64,000 bases of DNA from Cynocephalus volans. Lineage: Eukaryota > Chordata > Mammalia > Dermoptera > Cynocephalidae. Numbering within the stretch: position 1 is the first letter of the stretch; every line of letters starts with the position of its first letter. The stretch spans positions 45,867,427 to 45,931,426 of the forward strand of contig NC_084472.1 of the NCBI RefSeq assembly GCF_027409185.1, read 5' to 3'. The translations under genes were made by a program, and so were the position numbers. The notes beneath the pieces are model-generated. The model was not told where the DNA came from. It saw only the letters and a list, made by a program, of their open reading frames with translations, and ran no database searches. This document shows positions 1 to 10,924 of this stretch, one piece after another.

Positions 1-27
1 ACAACAAACTGAACCAAAACCACTTAC

Positions 28-75
28 GAAAGTGCCTGGCACAAAGCAGGTTGTCACTAAATACTCATTGACTTG
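28..75 (+). mobile_element. L2/MIR-like 3' tail fragment
   Basis: A stretch reading like 'gtgcctggcacaaagcagg...cactaaatact' resembles the conserved 3' end shared by L2 and MIR elements. It is short and diverged, so the assignment is tentative. Confidence 0.4.
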
Positions 76-189
76 CTGACAGGCAGAGAACTATAATTTA
101 CTTTTTTTCTAAAGTGTGTCTCTGGTTAATGCCTGTTTTACTTAACAGTCTAAGTTTGGCTCAACAGAATCCCATTTTGATGTGAAATA

Positions 190-300
190 TTTAATGATTA
201 TCTAATCCAAATCTTATTTTGCAAATGAGAAAGAAATTCAGCTAAAATAGTTAGCTAGTCAGTGGATGTAACTGTCTAGAACTCAAGTTTACCAATTCAA
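190..300 (-). mobile_element. MIR fragment
   Basis: The order 'ttgcaaatgagaaagaa' followed by 'agctagtcagtgg' and 'gaactcaagttt' matches the minus-strand core of MIR (fossil tRNA-SINE) with many substitutions. Old and diverged. Confidence 0.5.
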
Positions 301-404
301 AGTCAACGCATTCTTCTGTTCTAATGAAAATAACTTCTCTGCCCTCCACTCCCTTTAAAAAAGAGAAAAATGTGTTTTTGTTCCTGGAAGCAAGGCTGAT
401 TAAA

Positions 405-1195
405 TTGCTGGTGCTGGGGCTTAGAAAATGATACCCCAAAATATGGCACTTTGACATGCTGAACCAAAGAAGCAGCCTCAGGGCCGGACTGTGGCTCACT
501 TGGGAGAGTGTGGTGCCGATAGCACCAAGGCTGCAGGTTCAGATCCCTATATAGGGATGGCCAGTTGGCTCACTTGGGAGAGTGCATTGCTGACAACACC
601 AAATCAAGGGTTAGGATCTCCTTACTGGTCATCTTTAAAAAAACCAAAACAAAACAAAAACAAAGAAGCAGCCTCAAGATTTCTCTGACCCCTCACCTAC
701 CTGTCTCTCAGTTCTATATCTCTCTCAAAGCAGAGAATGAGGCTGTTCTCTGAAGTTTCCTTAGCTACCTTAAGACTGGACCTCCCTGAAATCTCGTAAT
801 CACAGAGAAGACTACTGAGGAGTGCAATCACACCTGGATTGACACTTTTTCACAAGATAATGTTTGCCTCTCTGACTCATTCAAATTCCAAAGAGAATCA
901 TTTACAAGTTAACTTCTGTGTCCTGGGTTCATTCATTTTCCCTAATAATCATTTATTACTCCTTAAAGAATTGCCTACATTCCCCCTCTTCTCCCTCCCC
1001 GATGAAGAAGGGTATATAAGCATCTGTACTTCACTGGGTTATTGAGTAATCATTCTTCTGCAATTCCCTCATGCTTATACACATTAAATAAATTTTGTAT
1101 GCCTTTTTCTCCTAATAATCTGCCTATTTTAAGTTCATTTCCAGCAAACCTTTAGAGGGCAGAGGAGAAGCTTTCCCTTGGACCCTACACTGGTT
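405..1195 (+). mobile_element. ERV1-like LTR split by a SINE
   Basis: The stretch starts around 'gctggtgctggggcttagaaa' and ends with an AATAAA at about 1086 followed by a U5-like 'agagggcagaggagaagctttccct' section, the style of MER4-type class I LTRs. A TATA-like 'tatataag' lies near 1012. The tRNA-Ile SINE at 481-660 interrupts it, so the LTR is older than that SINE. The exact family and ends are not established. Confidence 0.5.
481..660 (+). mobile_element. Dimeric tRNA-Ile SINE (CYN-like)
   Basis: Two tandem tRNA-like units are present, the left with 'gtggctcacttgggagag' and 'gataGCACCAAGG', the right with 'gacaacaccaa', ending in an A-rich tail. A perfect 16-bp target duplication, CAAAGAAGCAGCCTCA, lies at 465-480 and 661-676, which fixes both ends and shows L1-type insertion. 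It sits inside an older LTR. Confidence 0.92.
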
Positions 1196-2604
1196 TCAGT
1201 TCTCAGTTCAATAAGGTCCTGGTTTGGCCTACTGTAGGAAATAAATATTGCAGATGAAGTGGATGTAAAAAGAAAAAGCCCACACACCCTGTAAAACTTC
1301 AGTACAACATCTCAGAGAAGGCTGATATCCAACAATTTCATGCTGCTATCATAGGGGCAGGCCCTCAATCTGTTGCGAGGAGCTCCCCTGGGTCCCTAAG
1401 GGTGTGCAGGAGGGTCTTGATGCGGCTCACTGATTTTCTGGGATAAAGAAACTGAAATAAGATTAGCCTAGAAGAGCCTTATCTCAGTGCTGCTAGAATG
1501 TTCTTTACTACATAAATGACTTCCTTTTATTATATTTTCCTCCTACTCTGGTAGGAAGAATAATTTAAAGATGTTATATGTCTGGTTTTTGTGATAGAAA
1601 AATGGGCGACTGCTCTCGTTTCAGCAAGTGAGGGAGGAAAGCTTCGGAGCCATTCACTACAGCAAACCAGCTGGGTTCCTTGCTGAGCATCTTTGCAATC
1701 TAATTAGGGTGAGTTACATAAAATGCAATTTGGAATGCGATGCCTTCTTGCAAAGGTAACTTAGACTTTCTGCCTCTTAGCCTTCAAAATGGAGAACTGG
1801 AAATTAGCAGATTAAAAAAACAAAATGTTTTCACCATTTTAAAATTAACAAACGATGAAGTGAATGAATATCAGCCGCTAAAATACTCTGAATGGAGAGT
1901 GCCTCCGTCTGATGTCTTTGGTGAAACCGTACTCTTAACTGATGGCTTCGTGTTCGGTGAGGCCAGAAGTGAGCAGTAGCTCAGGGCCGTGTTTCGGCGT
2001 CTGGCATTTAAACAGATCTTGCAGGTGCCAGAGCATCTCTAGAAGAACAATAGCATTCAGGCAGGAGTCTTGCTCATTGCTGAAGAAATGCCATGGCAAC
2101 ATCTCCGTGAAGTCGTGTGTGGGCAGGTAGGATTGTGCCAGCATAGGAGTTCACGCTATGTGTGCTCGTGTGTTTCACGCAGATCACCCTCCCTTGTAAA
2201 TCTTCATGTAACCATATACGTTGTCACTTATCCTTATATCAGCTGCCCCAAAGCAGCTTTTAATTAGTACTTCAAGAACAAGGAGTGAAATCAAATAAAT
2301 TTATCAGTGAGGGGGATTGAAAAGAGTCTGCACACAAGCCTACACTGTACAAATGAACCTAAGGACAAAAAGCCACTTCTTAGCTTAGAGGACGCTACAG
2401 GCATGTGAGTTACGTGGAGCTATCAAGAACAGCAATAGTTCTAACCAGCCAGAACTCTGAGGGAGACATGCATTCTTTCCGCAGTTAGAACAAAATTTTA
2501 AAGTCTTGCAATTTAGTAATTTAGTTTTAATTACAGAAGATTCAAAGTAACGAATATCTTCACAGTGGCTTCAGTATGTACCATCAACTGTGTTTTGAGG
2601 ATTT
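1196..2604. other. Unassigned non-coding sequence
   Basis: About 1.4 kb with no repeat that I recognise and no credible reading frame; the short open frames overlap one another on both strands and begin and end at random. The part around 1690-1900 is AT-rich ('gcaatctaattagggtgag') and could hold conserved regulatory sequence, but nothing here proves it. Confidence 0.5.
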
Positions 2605-2652
2605 ATAAAATATCCTTTATCTGTTTAGATAAAATGTCCTTTACCTGTTTAG
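2605..2652. repeat. 24-bp tandem duplication
   Basis: Two adjacent 24-bp units (2605-2628 and 2629-2652), each 'ataaaat.tccttta.ctg' followed by 'tttag', differ at only two positions. Probably a small replication-slippage duplication. Confidence 0.85.
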
Positions 2653-2729
2653 CTGAAGACCAAGAAGGGGTTGGAGATGAGTTGGGGGTGGGGGAAGAAA
2701 ACTAGGAGGAATTGAATGAAATTTACTCG

Positions 2730-2845
2730 TCTGCTTCTCTGTGCCAGAAATTCTGATGTCCACTTTACATATATGCTCATTTTATTCCTCATGGTAATTC
2801 CTTGAGTAGTTGGAGAAATGACTTCAATTCCTTTCTTCCATATAG
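2730..2845 (-). mobile_element. MIR fragment
   Basis: The run 'gtgccag...ccactttacatatatgctcattttattcctcatggtaa' follows the MIR 3' half in reverse orientation. The class II solo LTR was inserted directly next to it. Confidence 0.55.
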
Positions 2846-2853
2846 TCATTCTA

Positions 2854-3315
2854 TGCGGGGGCATGCCTGGGGTCCTCCCGCACGCAGACCCAGAAGGAGG
2901 AGCCGACAGGATTACCCCCGGTGTTGGGACCGAGAGATCTGGGGGAAAAGTGAGCCTGCTGCCCGCCAACCCAGCCCCGTGAAAGAGACAGTCAGACGCG
3001 GCAGGGGTTCTGTCAGGGCAGTTCCACTTTATTGCTGTTAGACTGCAATTTATATAAGCAAGCAAGTAGGGGCTTTCCATGAACTAACCAATCAATTAAA
3101 GGATCACGCGGGCATGCGTTTTGTACTAACATGTTGAGCATAGCAATCACGCAGGGTTCATGAGTGTGGAAATACTGGAGGATCAATAAAAACTTTTTGG
3201 AGTTATCTTGGGTTACGCCTCCCCTACTTCCCACGGGCGGGTGCCATCTTCATCCTCCACCCATAGGCAACATGTGGCTCACAGATAATGTTTGCTCCTA
3301 AAAATGGGCCCAACA
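2854..3315 (-). mobile_element. Class II (ERVK/betaretrovirus-type) solo LTR
   Basis: A 462-bp unit bounded by TG...CA is flanked by a perfect 6-bp target duplication ATTCTA (2848-2853 and 3316-3321); 6 bp is typical of betaretroviral and IAP-type integrases. On the minus strand a TATATAAATT box (3047-3056) is followed by AATAAA (3028-3033), the close TATA-polyA spacing seen in betaretroviral LTRs. No internal region remains, so this is a solo LTR left by LTR-LTR recombination. The frames of 143 and 79 codons in it are chance. Confidence 0.87.
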
Positions 3316-3640
3316 ATTCTACAAATGCTTATTATGCCCCAGGCATAGGACTAGTCCCTGGAAATATAATGTTGGCCTGAATAGATATGGTCCTTGCTCT
3401 CAGGGAACTGATATGCTAGAGGGGATAACTACACCAATCAAATAGGCACACAAAGGTGATGAATAATGGGAAAGAGAGGTAAGTAGTACTAGGAGAGTAT
3501 TTAAACATAGGTGAGGGAATTCTTCCTTAAAATGTACAATTGAGCTGAGATTTCAAGAATGAATACGAACAACTAAATGAAGTGGGAATAAAATATGTTC
3601 CAGGCAGATGGAAGGAAGAACATGTGCATGACTGTGTCCA
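3316..3640 (+). mobile_element. L2 fragment
   Basis: Consensus-like landmarks occur in order: 'tatgccccaggcatagg', 'ggtccttgctctcagggaact', 'gagctgagatttcaagaatg' and 'gttccaggcagatggaag'. These are characteristic of the L2 3' region in forward orientation. Confidence 0.78.
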
Positions 3641-3903
3641 CCTTGCTTTCCAAGCCTGCCTTGCATGTTGAGTAAAGAGAAGCACAGCTTCAGATTGTGC
3701 CTATCAGAAGGAACTCTCTTCTCTGTTGACCTTTAGGCCCATTATGTCACTCCGCTGGTACATACAAAGCTTGCAGAGTGGTTTGAAAACTCACTCTCTA
3801 GGAAAGTGTCCATTAGTTGAGGGAGGGTGTCACTGTGACAGTAGGAATTCTCACTGTAGGCCAGTAGGATGGGAGCCCCTTAAGAACTGTTCTAATACAC
3901 TAC

Positions 3904-4440
3904 ATGGTGTAGTAGTTATCTAATACTGCATAACAAACTACCCCCAAACATAGCATTTTAAAGCAACAAACATCTCTTATCTCATGAAGTTTTTGAGGGT
4001 CAGGAATCTGAGAGTGGCTTAGCTGGATAGTTATGGCTCCGGGTTTCCAACAGAGCCGGAAGCAAGATGTCAGTCAGGGATGTAATCATCTGAAGGCTTG
4101 ACTGGGACTGGAGGAGCCTCTTCCCTGAGGGCTCACTCACATAGCTGAGGCAGAAGGCCTCAGTTCCTCCTTAGCTGTTGGCAAGAGGCTTTAGCTCCTT
4201 GCAATATGTGCCTCTCCACAGGCTGCTTGAGTGTCTTCATGATATGGCAAGCGGTTGTCCCTGAGCAAGTGCTCCGAGAGAGAAAGCGAGGCAGAAACCC
4301 CAGTGTTTTTTATGACGTAACTTCAGAAGCTACATAGTGTCACTTCTGCTGTATTCTGTTAGTCACCCAGACCAACCTTGATACAATGTGGAAGGGACTA
4401 CATAAGACGTGAGTACCTGGAGGCAGAGGTCATCGAGAGT
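3904..4440 (-). mobile_element. MaLR LTR (MLT1-type), reverse
   Basis: It begins 'tagttatctaatactgcataacaaactacccc' and continues with 'gtggcttagctgga', 'aggcttgactgggactggagg', 'acccagaccaaccttgatacaatgtg'. This is the reverse complement of a diverged MLT1-like LTR. No target duplication was found. Confidence 0.72.
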
Positions 4441-5195
4441 TCATGTGGAGACTGACTACCACATGCTGTTTCTTCTTGCTGTTGGAGTGCTGCTGGGCAC
4501 ATCTGACTTTAGTGCTTGGTGTACCAGAGAACACCCAGGCAGCGAGGAGAAACTCACAGCCTACATCACTCAGTGACTGGGAACTCAATCTCCACCAGCT
4601 TCTAGTAGCAATCCAAGAACTGTTTCATAAAAGGAGAATAGTTACTTTCTAAAGAGGGTATGGTTTTACTTTAAAACCCTTCAGGATTATGGCTCAAATT
4701 CTCCACTTGGGGCTTGCCATAGACCCCTTATAGCATGCTAATATGCCACAGTTGCTTGGCTCCCCTTGACCTAAAGGACCAAATGGCAGAGCTGATTGTA
4801 CTGCAGCCTGGACCAGCTGAAGAGACTTCTGTCAGTGTGGGCCCCACCCAAAGCTGGAGCATATAAATGGATCCGAGAAACACAGCTGCAAGAAAACAGT
4901 CAAAAAATTTCAGAATGTGGGATACTCTATAAAACTATAAAGGTGTACTATGGCCCCTAACAGGAGAACAATTTTCTTCTGTTTTCATTGCTGTTGTTTT
5001 AGAATAGATTTTTATAAAGCACCCCGTAGATCAGTGGCTGCATACCAATTTCCAGACACTGTGCTAATCTGTTTTGAGAGAGACAGCTTTTGCAACAGCA
5101 GTCACAATTGCTGTATCACTTTATTAAGCTAATGTCATTTTCATTAGACTCAGCTGTCCTTTATATTAACCAAACGTGATTAAAAAGGTGATAGA
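4441..5195. other. Unassigned, possibly conserved non-coding
   Basis: No repeat recognised. The 5050-5180 section ('aagctaatgtcattttcattag' region) is AT-rich with homeobox-like TAAT/ATTA cores in inverted arrangement, which is compatible with an ancient enhancer but unproven. Confidence 0.35.
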
Positions 5196-5608
5196 ATAAG
5201 TGTGGAGCCAATAATCCTGCCCTGACTATGCCAATTGTGGAGCCAGGGGCTCTGGCTAATGTCAGAATCCTGTCGACATTGCCAGTTGTAGTGCTCTTAA
5301 TCCTGGTGACACCAATAGTAAAGCTACTCGACTATGCCAGTTGTTGGGCTCTTTTAACCTGCTGGTAATCCTGCACCGACTGGGCTGATTGTCTAGCTAA
5401 GTCTGGGTCTGGAGCCCACAGACCCCTCAAGCCCGTTCACAGACTGGATCACAAACCCTTCACACGCCAGGCTGGGTCACCAGACCCCCTTCACTCAGGT
5501 CTATGAGCTAGGTAACCAGACAAAAGGTCCTTGGAGCCATAGGTTGGAAAGCATGGTCACACAGGGCGGACACCTGAGGGAGACACCTGCCCTCCTGCTT
5601 CACTAAAA

Positions 5609-5610
<2 letters not shown>

Positions 5611-5646
<36 letters not shown>
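5611..5646. repeat. (CT)n microsatellite
   Basis: An uninterrupted CT run inside the LTR copy A. The reverse LTR copy has a (GA)n at the equivalent position, so the array descends from the LTR family itself. Confidence 0.97.
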
Positions 5647-5652
<6 letters not shown>

Positions 5653-5700
5653 ACACAAGACTAGCAAAAAAACTAAAAGGATGCATTGGCATAACTCCAC

Positions 5701-5703
5701 ACA

Positions 5704-5735
<32 letters not shown>
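5701..5735. repeat. (CA)n microsatellite
   Basis: A CA run near the 3' end of LTR copy A, matched by a (TG)n at 45863-45886 in copy B. Confidence 0.97.
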
Positions 5736-5737
<2 letters not shown>

Positions 5738-5986
5738 TTGCTTACAATGGATGTGCTAAACCATACCCAACAGGACCTGAGGCGAGAGCCCTGACCAAAT
5801 TATTCTATTTTCCCAACAATAAGAGTTGCCAACCCTAAATTTTTCAATAGCTGTCTTCATTTCTTCCAGGGATGCAGTACTGGTTTTGGTTTGCAGTTTT
5901 GGTAGGAAAGGGGCACTGCAGAGGCTTCCTCTTGTTTTTTCCTATCATAATGGCCCTTCTTTCTCAGATCAGGAAGCCAGTGTAGA

Positions 5987-6038
5987 ATTTCTGTCCATTG
6001 TAGAGTATATTTATTCCAACTCTACAATGGACAGAAAT
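5987..6038. repeat. Perfect 19-bp inverted repeat with 14-nt loop
   Basis: The left arm 5987-6005 (core 'ctgtccattgtagag') and right arm 6020-6038 (core 'ctctacaatggacag') are exact reverse complements over 19 bp, separated by an AT-rich 14-nt loop. It lies between LTR copy A and a MaLR LTR and is not part of a terminal repeat that I recognise. Confidence 0.95.
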
Positions 6039-6047
6039 AAAGAAAAC

Positions 6048-6407
6048 ATCTTTGTCCATTTCATGCTGCTATAACAGAATACCTGAGACTGGGAAATTTA
6101 TAATGAATAGACATCTATTGGGCTCCAGGGGTCTGGAGGCTGGGATGTGCAAGACCGAGAGGCTGTATCTGATGAGGACCTTCTTGCTGCACCATAACTT
6201 GACAGAAGACATCACATGGGCAAGAGAGAACAAGAAGGGCCGAACTTCCTTTTATAATAAGCCCACTCCCATGATAATAACGTTAATCCACGAGGGTTCT
6301 GACCTCATGACCTAATCATCTCTTACATGTCCCACCTCTCAACACTCTTACATTGGAAATTACATTTCCAACACATAAAATTTGGGGGACACATTCAAAC
6401 CATAGCA
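6048..6407 (-). mobile_element. MaLR LTR, reverse
   Basis: It reads 'gtccatttcatgctgctataacagaatacctgagactggg' at the start and 'aaatttgggggacacattcaaaccatagca' at the end, the standard reverse-complement layout of MST/MLT1-type LTRs. Length about 360 bp. Confidence 0.8.
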
Positions 6408-6740
6408 GGAAATAACCTTGAATCAGTGTTGGAGGCTCACTAGACCCACCATGAAATGTGCTTGAGCCAAACTTCACCCATCACCTGACCATCACAGGTT
6501 CTCTCTCTGACATACTGTGGTATTCTGGGACCTGAGGGATTTTTGAACCTGTGTTCAATAATCCCCAAGAAATCTGTAAAATTATATTCTCCAATGTCCA
6601 TTTGCCCTGTAGTTCTGTTTGGGCAAGACTAAAGGGAATATTTACAGTATATACTTGGGTGGTCTAGCATCTTTCCCTTGCAATGCCTCTTCATTGAGGG
6701 CACTCTAAGTCTATGAAGTAACTAAGTCTGGGATGGGTAC
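6408..6740. other. Unassigned non-coding sequence
   Basis: No repeat, RNA or coding signal recognised in this stretch. Confidence 0.5.
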
Positions 6741-7231
6741 CATAGCAGACATCCTGTGTCCACCTGTATCCTCTTGGGTCACTTTTACCCTTTCTGTATA
6801 CTCCTCCTCTGGTTTCTAGGTACTTTGCTTCTAATGTCCCACACCAGCAGCTCTCTTCAGAGCTCTACCCTTTGGCTCTTGGAACAACTTTGGCCACATG
6901 CACAGAGAGCTGGCAGTGCCTGGGAATTTATGACTTCCTTCCCTCCTGGGGTTCTTAGTCAATGACTAATTGGGGCAAGAGTGTGAAAGCCCAGCTTCCT
7001 GGCCTGGAATTGGGACAAACTCTGGGGCATAATTTGAACTCCAGAGTTCCCTTGTGGGCTCAGACTGAGGCTGGAACTTGGCCTGAAATTGTACCCTTGC
7101 TTGGCGTCGTTCCCTTTCCTGTCATGCTTCCGCTTTCCCTACCAGTTTCTTCTGGGAGCATTTCCTTAGTAAATCACTTGCACAGAAATCTTCATTTCAG
7201 GGTCTGCTTCCAAAGAACTTGACCTAAGACA
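6741..7231 (+). mobile_element. ERVL-like LTR
   Basis: The 3' end 'gggagcatttccttagtaaatcacttgcacagaaatcttc' followed by 'gggtctgcttcc...gacctaagacag' is typical of MLT2/ERVL LTR 3' ends. The 5' boundary is a guess, placed where similar LTRs usually begin. Confidence 0.5.
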
Positions 7232-7302
7232 GAAGCCATAACTATTGTGGTGGTTCACTTCAGTGACCCTTGCCAAAGATCCCTATGGCCAATCTTCATT
7301 TA

Positions 7303-7411
7303 AAATTTTTTTTTTTGGTAGCTGGCTGGTAAGGGGATCTGAACTTTTGACCTTAGTGTTATCAGCACCACGCTCTAACCAATGAACTCGCCAACTAACC
7401 ACCCCCCCAAC
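7303..7411 (-). mobile_element. Monomeric tRNA-Ile SINE (CYN-like)
   Basis: A T-rich start (its A-tail) is followed by 'ggtagctggctggtaaggggatctgaac', 'gttatcagcaccacgctctaacc'. In reverse this reads as a single tRNA-Ile-like unit. Lacks the second unit found in the dimers. Confidence 0.82.
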
Positions 7412-7774
7412 CATTCTATTATTCAGGTCCCCACATCCTATTCAGTAACCACTCCCATCTTGCCTCAGGGAGTTAAATATTTATTCTAGGCTTTAACTAT
7501 CCTGGAATCCCAGCATTGTCATTGAAATCAGGAAATCCATTTCCATTCCAGTTTCTCCCACTAGCATTCTCTATAGAGAAGAGCCCCTACCATTACTTGC
7601 TAATATTATTCCAATACTTTCACCAGTGTGATTCTCAGCATACTAAAGGGACTATCTTCAGTGTTCTCTTGGGTTACGAAGAAGATGGATGAGTGGGATG
7701 CCCATGACAAATCCACATCAACATTCCTATATTTCCAACGTGTTGTGTCCTTTTCTGTATCTTTGCTGCTCACA
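7412..7774. other. Unassigned non-coding sequence
   Basis: No feature recognised. Confidence 0.5.
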
Positions 7775-7925
7775 GTGTATGTAGACCAGGAATACTGGCA
7801 TCACCTGGAAGCTTGTTAGAAACCCAGAATCTTGGACTGTACCCCACACACACCTTTCTGAATTAGAATTTTAACAAGACTCCCAGGCTAATCGTATGCA
7901 CATTAAGATTTGAGAAGCAGTAACC
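7775..7925. mobile_element. hAT-Charlie MITE (MER5A-like)
   Basis: 'accaggaatactggcatcacctggaagcttgttagaaa' followed by 'tgaattagaattttaacaagactcccaggc' and 'agatttgagaagcagta' follows the MER5A layout of a short non-autonomous hAT element. Diverged. Confidence 0.72.
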
Positions 7926-8289
7926 TAAATTCACTATGCCACAGATTTCTGGCTTATCTCAACATGTTGCAGTTAGGCCACCCCTGAGCCCTGGTATCAG
8001 TCAGCTAATCAAAAATACAACTAAAATCACTTCCAGCTGCTCAACCTAGAATATTGAATGCAGATTTTGGGGTATACACAAGTGCCAGTAAATCCAGACT
8101 GATCTAAAATTGTTTCTCCCTCCTTGGCCTAGACCAATATTCTACAAGTTCTTGAAAATAAAAATGAGCAATTTGTTGCATGTCCTTTGGTGTATACATC
8201 TCCTGGGTTTGTCTTGTGATTACATCCCAGGCATGAGAATGGAATCCATTCATAAGCCTGGAAACAATGAGGGGTACCAGGGTTAAATC
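7926..8289. other. Unassigned non-coding sequence
   Basis: No feature recognised. Confidence 0.5.
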
Positions 8290-8715
8290 ATGAGGCGAAT
8301 CAGTTCACTTGGCAAGTAACAGATCTGCAACATAACCAGCACCACTTTAGACAAGCCCAAGTACAAGATGGTGCTGCCCACCTCCTCCCCTCCCCTCCCC
8401 GCTTCCCTTTATGAGAAGCCTCCTGACTTAAACAGAAACTCCTTTTGCTTCTGCAAGGACGCAGTTCTGCACCCCGATCCACATTAGCATAATGACCCTC
8501 CTTGATGGTATCACCCAGCTCTTGGCACCAACATACCAATGTAAGCTCTACCACCCCCTCACCTGGTGCTGTCCTCACCCCCTCCTTTCCAGGGGGGCTG
8601 CCTGCTACTCTCTGAGCACAGCCCAGCAGATGTCTTTCTTTAATAAAGCTTGGATGGTACCTGGCATCTTGGCTCACCTTCTTTCAGCAAAGTACCTGCC
8701 TCAGCCGTGACCTTC
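8290..8715 (+). mobile_element. Possible LTR (class I-like)
   Basis: A pyrimidine-rich segment with 'tgtctttctttaataaagcttgg' at about 8630, resembling an LTR polyA signal followed by a short U5-like tail. No target duplication or internal region was found, so this is a weak call; the overlapping minus-strand frame of 125 codons is not credible as a gene. Confidence 0.33.
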
Positions 8716-9899
8716 AGGAGTCCTCCAGCAAGGCAGAAATGGCTTCATCAGAAGAGAAAGGAAGGACTCCATCTGCTGGGGTTTGGATGCTGGGGAGGCA
8801 TTTGAATCCTCCTATTATACCCCATTCCATCCCAGTCCACTATTTCCTGATCAATGCTTAAACTTCTACATAAGGATGACTGAGACTATGAATTAACCTA
8901 ATGTTGTAATTTAGCAACCCATAGGATCAAATTTTGAGTTTAGTTTTTGCATATCTCAGCCTTGCAGCCTCAAAATATGGCACATTGTTTCAGTAGCTAT
9001 TATTTCTGTTCTTGTCTTGAGCTGAGTATTTAGGACTTGGAACTTGTTATTCTTACTTCTTTAAGATCATCAGTTTCTTTAAAAAACAATCACGTCACCA
9101 CCCGGTCCTTGAATTACTTGTGTTTTTGATAACTATTCTATGGCAGATGCCATTTGATCCTCCAAAACCCTACCTTTAATGGACACTTCATTCCAGATAA
9201 TACAGGTAATAATTTAACAGTTTAATCACTAGACACCATAATATGTGGATTTGCTGGATTTTACTGTTTTCATCCTCAACCATACCAGATAATCAAGTTT
9301 GGATTCCCCCTATTATCATAAGAATCTATTCCATTCCTAAAACAAATTATGAGGCAAAACTTTTTCTCTCAGGCAAAATAAGTATACTCTGGCTAATTTA
9401 AGCACAAAAAGAATTTATTACAGGATATTGAGCAGTTCCTAAACTCTCCAGGAAGGCAGAAGAAACATAGGGAGGAGGAGCATTTGAAATCCTGCTGTAA
9501 TCTTGGCCTTGGGAAGCCCTTACTTCTGCTTTCATGGGATACAGCATCTTTTCCCAGCACTGCCAACATGACAATTACTCAGCAGTGGCTGTTGCTGCTG
9601 TGCCTGCTTCCCCTGCTGTCTCTGCAGGCTGGTTGTGACAATAACTATGACTTTCATCCTCATCTCAACAGATTGCACCATGTTGTATTCTTTTGTGCCT
9701 CAAGTTCCAGAGTCTGGTGTGGGGGCAACTAATGGCTCCAGCAGAAGTCACATGCTTAGCTGCAAGGGATGCGTGAAAGCAAATTCTCAGCTTTAATAGT
9801 GGGAGGGAAAAACATAGTAGGAGGAAATCTCTGCTGCTCACAAAAATTCATAGGTTGGAAAATTCCCCCCAAAAAGGAAGGCTCTTCAGATACTGGCTC
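8716..9899. other. Unassigned non-coding sequence
   Basis: From about 9365 ('agtatactctggctaatttaagcacaaaaagaatttatt') the sequence reads like an old interspersed repeat, but I cannot name it. The rest shows nothing. Confidence 0.4.
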
Positions 9900-10560
9900 C
9901 ATTAGAGCACATGTGGTTGAGTACAGACATCAAGGTTGAATGTGGGTGAGGTGAGGATAGAGAGGTAAGCAGGGACCAGATTATTAGAGCTTCAAGTCTT
10001 ATTTTAAGGATTGGGTTCTTCTTAAGTTTGTGGGAAGATTTTAAAGCTTCTTAAATAGAGAAGGGGTTGTCACATGACCAATTTTTGCATTATAATAAGA
10101 AAGGTCCCTCTGGGGCAAGAGAAACTGTGGGCATACTTGTTAGGCTATTTCATTTATTCAGATGAGAGATCATGGTAGCATGAGCAATATAAGTGACAGA
10201 GAGGAAGAGATAAATTCAATAGACTTGATGATAATCACTTTTGGGGGAGTGAGAGAGAAGAAAGTGTCAAGAATGTCTTCAGGTTCCTTGCTCATGTCTC
10301 TGGACAAATGGTGGTGCCACTCACTGAGATAGGGGACACTATACGTGGTTCAGGTTGGGGCAGGAATGTGGGTTCTTTGTGTGTAGTAGGAGGTATTGAA
10401 AATCTTCTATCTGCTTTTAAACAAGCTGGACTTGAAGTGCCTTTGGGATATCCAAAAGGATAATTCAAGAAAGCAATCTAATATACAGATCTGTATATCA
10501 GAGGAAAGACCTGGGCTGAAAATGTGAATGTATAAGCCAACGGTTCATAAGCTGGCATTC
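9900..10560 (+). mobile_element. L2 fragment
   Basis: Ordered L2 landmarks occur: 'gggaccagattattagagcttcaagtc', 'atgagagatcatggtagc', 'gaatgtcttcaggttcc', 'aatggtggtgccactcactgagataggg' and 'cctttgggatatccaaaagga'. Old and diverged but collinear over some 650 bp. Confidence 0.78.
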
Positions 10561-10716
10561 GAAAATGTAGTTGTGAAAGAGATCGTTTGTTGGGAGTGTC
10601 TACGGCAAACAAAGTGGTTCTAGAAAGGAGTTTAGAAGGACAAAACATTTTAATGCCCAGTTTAGTGGACCCTGTTGGTTGCTTTCTCAGTATCAGTGTC
10701 CTTCTTTTCTTTTCCT
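10561..10716. other. Unassigned non-coding sequence
   Basis: Short gap between an L2 and a SINE; nothing recognised. Confidence 0.4.
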
Positions 10717-10734
10717 AACAGAACCCCAATTTTT

Positions 10735-10907
10735 TTTTTTTTTTTTTTTTTTAAAAGATGACCGGTAAGGGGATCTTAACCCTTGACTTGGTGTTGTGAG
10801 CACCACGCTCAGCCAGTGAGCGAACCGGCCATCCGTATATGGGATCCGAACCCGGGGCCTTGGTGTTCTCAGCACCGCACTCTCCCGAGTGAGCCACGGG
10901 CCGGCCC
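10735..10907 (-). mobile_element. Dimeric tRNA-Ile SINE (CYN-like)
   Basis: A long T tract precedes 'aagatgaccggtaaggggatc' and the element ends 'gagccacgggccggccc'. A 17-bp target duplication AACAGAACCCCAATTTT (10717-10733 and 10908-10924) fixes the ends. Both units are well preserved, indicating a young insertion. Confidence 0.94.
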
Positions 10908-10924
10908 AACAGAACCCCAATTTT

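Larger units (their letters stand above)
5201..5818 (+). mobile_element. 618-bp solo LTR with internal microsatellites (copy A)
   Basis: The unit starts TGTGGAGCC and ends CCCAACA, flanked by a perfect 5-bp target duplication ATAAG (5196-5200 and 5819-5823). A related copy lies in reverse at 45779-46345, and the two align along almost their whole length, including the position of an internal (CT)n and an internal (CA)n. The 5-bp duplication argues for an ERVL/class III or class I relative. I do not recognise the named family, and no clear TATA or AATAAA pair is visible. Confidence 0.82.

Noticed and set aside
2649..3080. A 143-codon minus-strand frame
   Set aside because: It overlaps a MIR and the class II solo LTR; explained by GC-rich LTR sequence.
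9484..9732. A small secreted protein (82 codons with a Leu-rich stretch)
   Set aside because: No conserved context, weak start, and it lies within text that looks like an old interspersed repeat.
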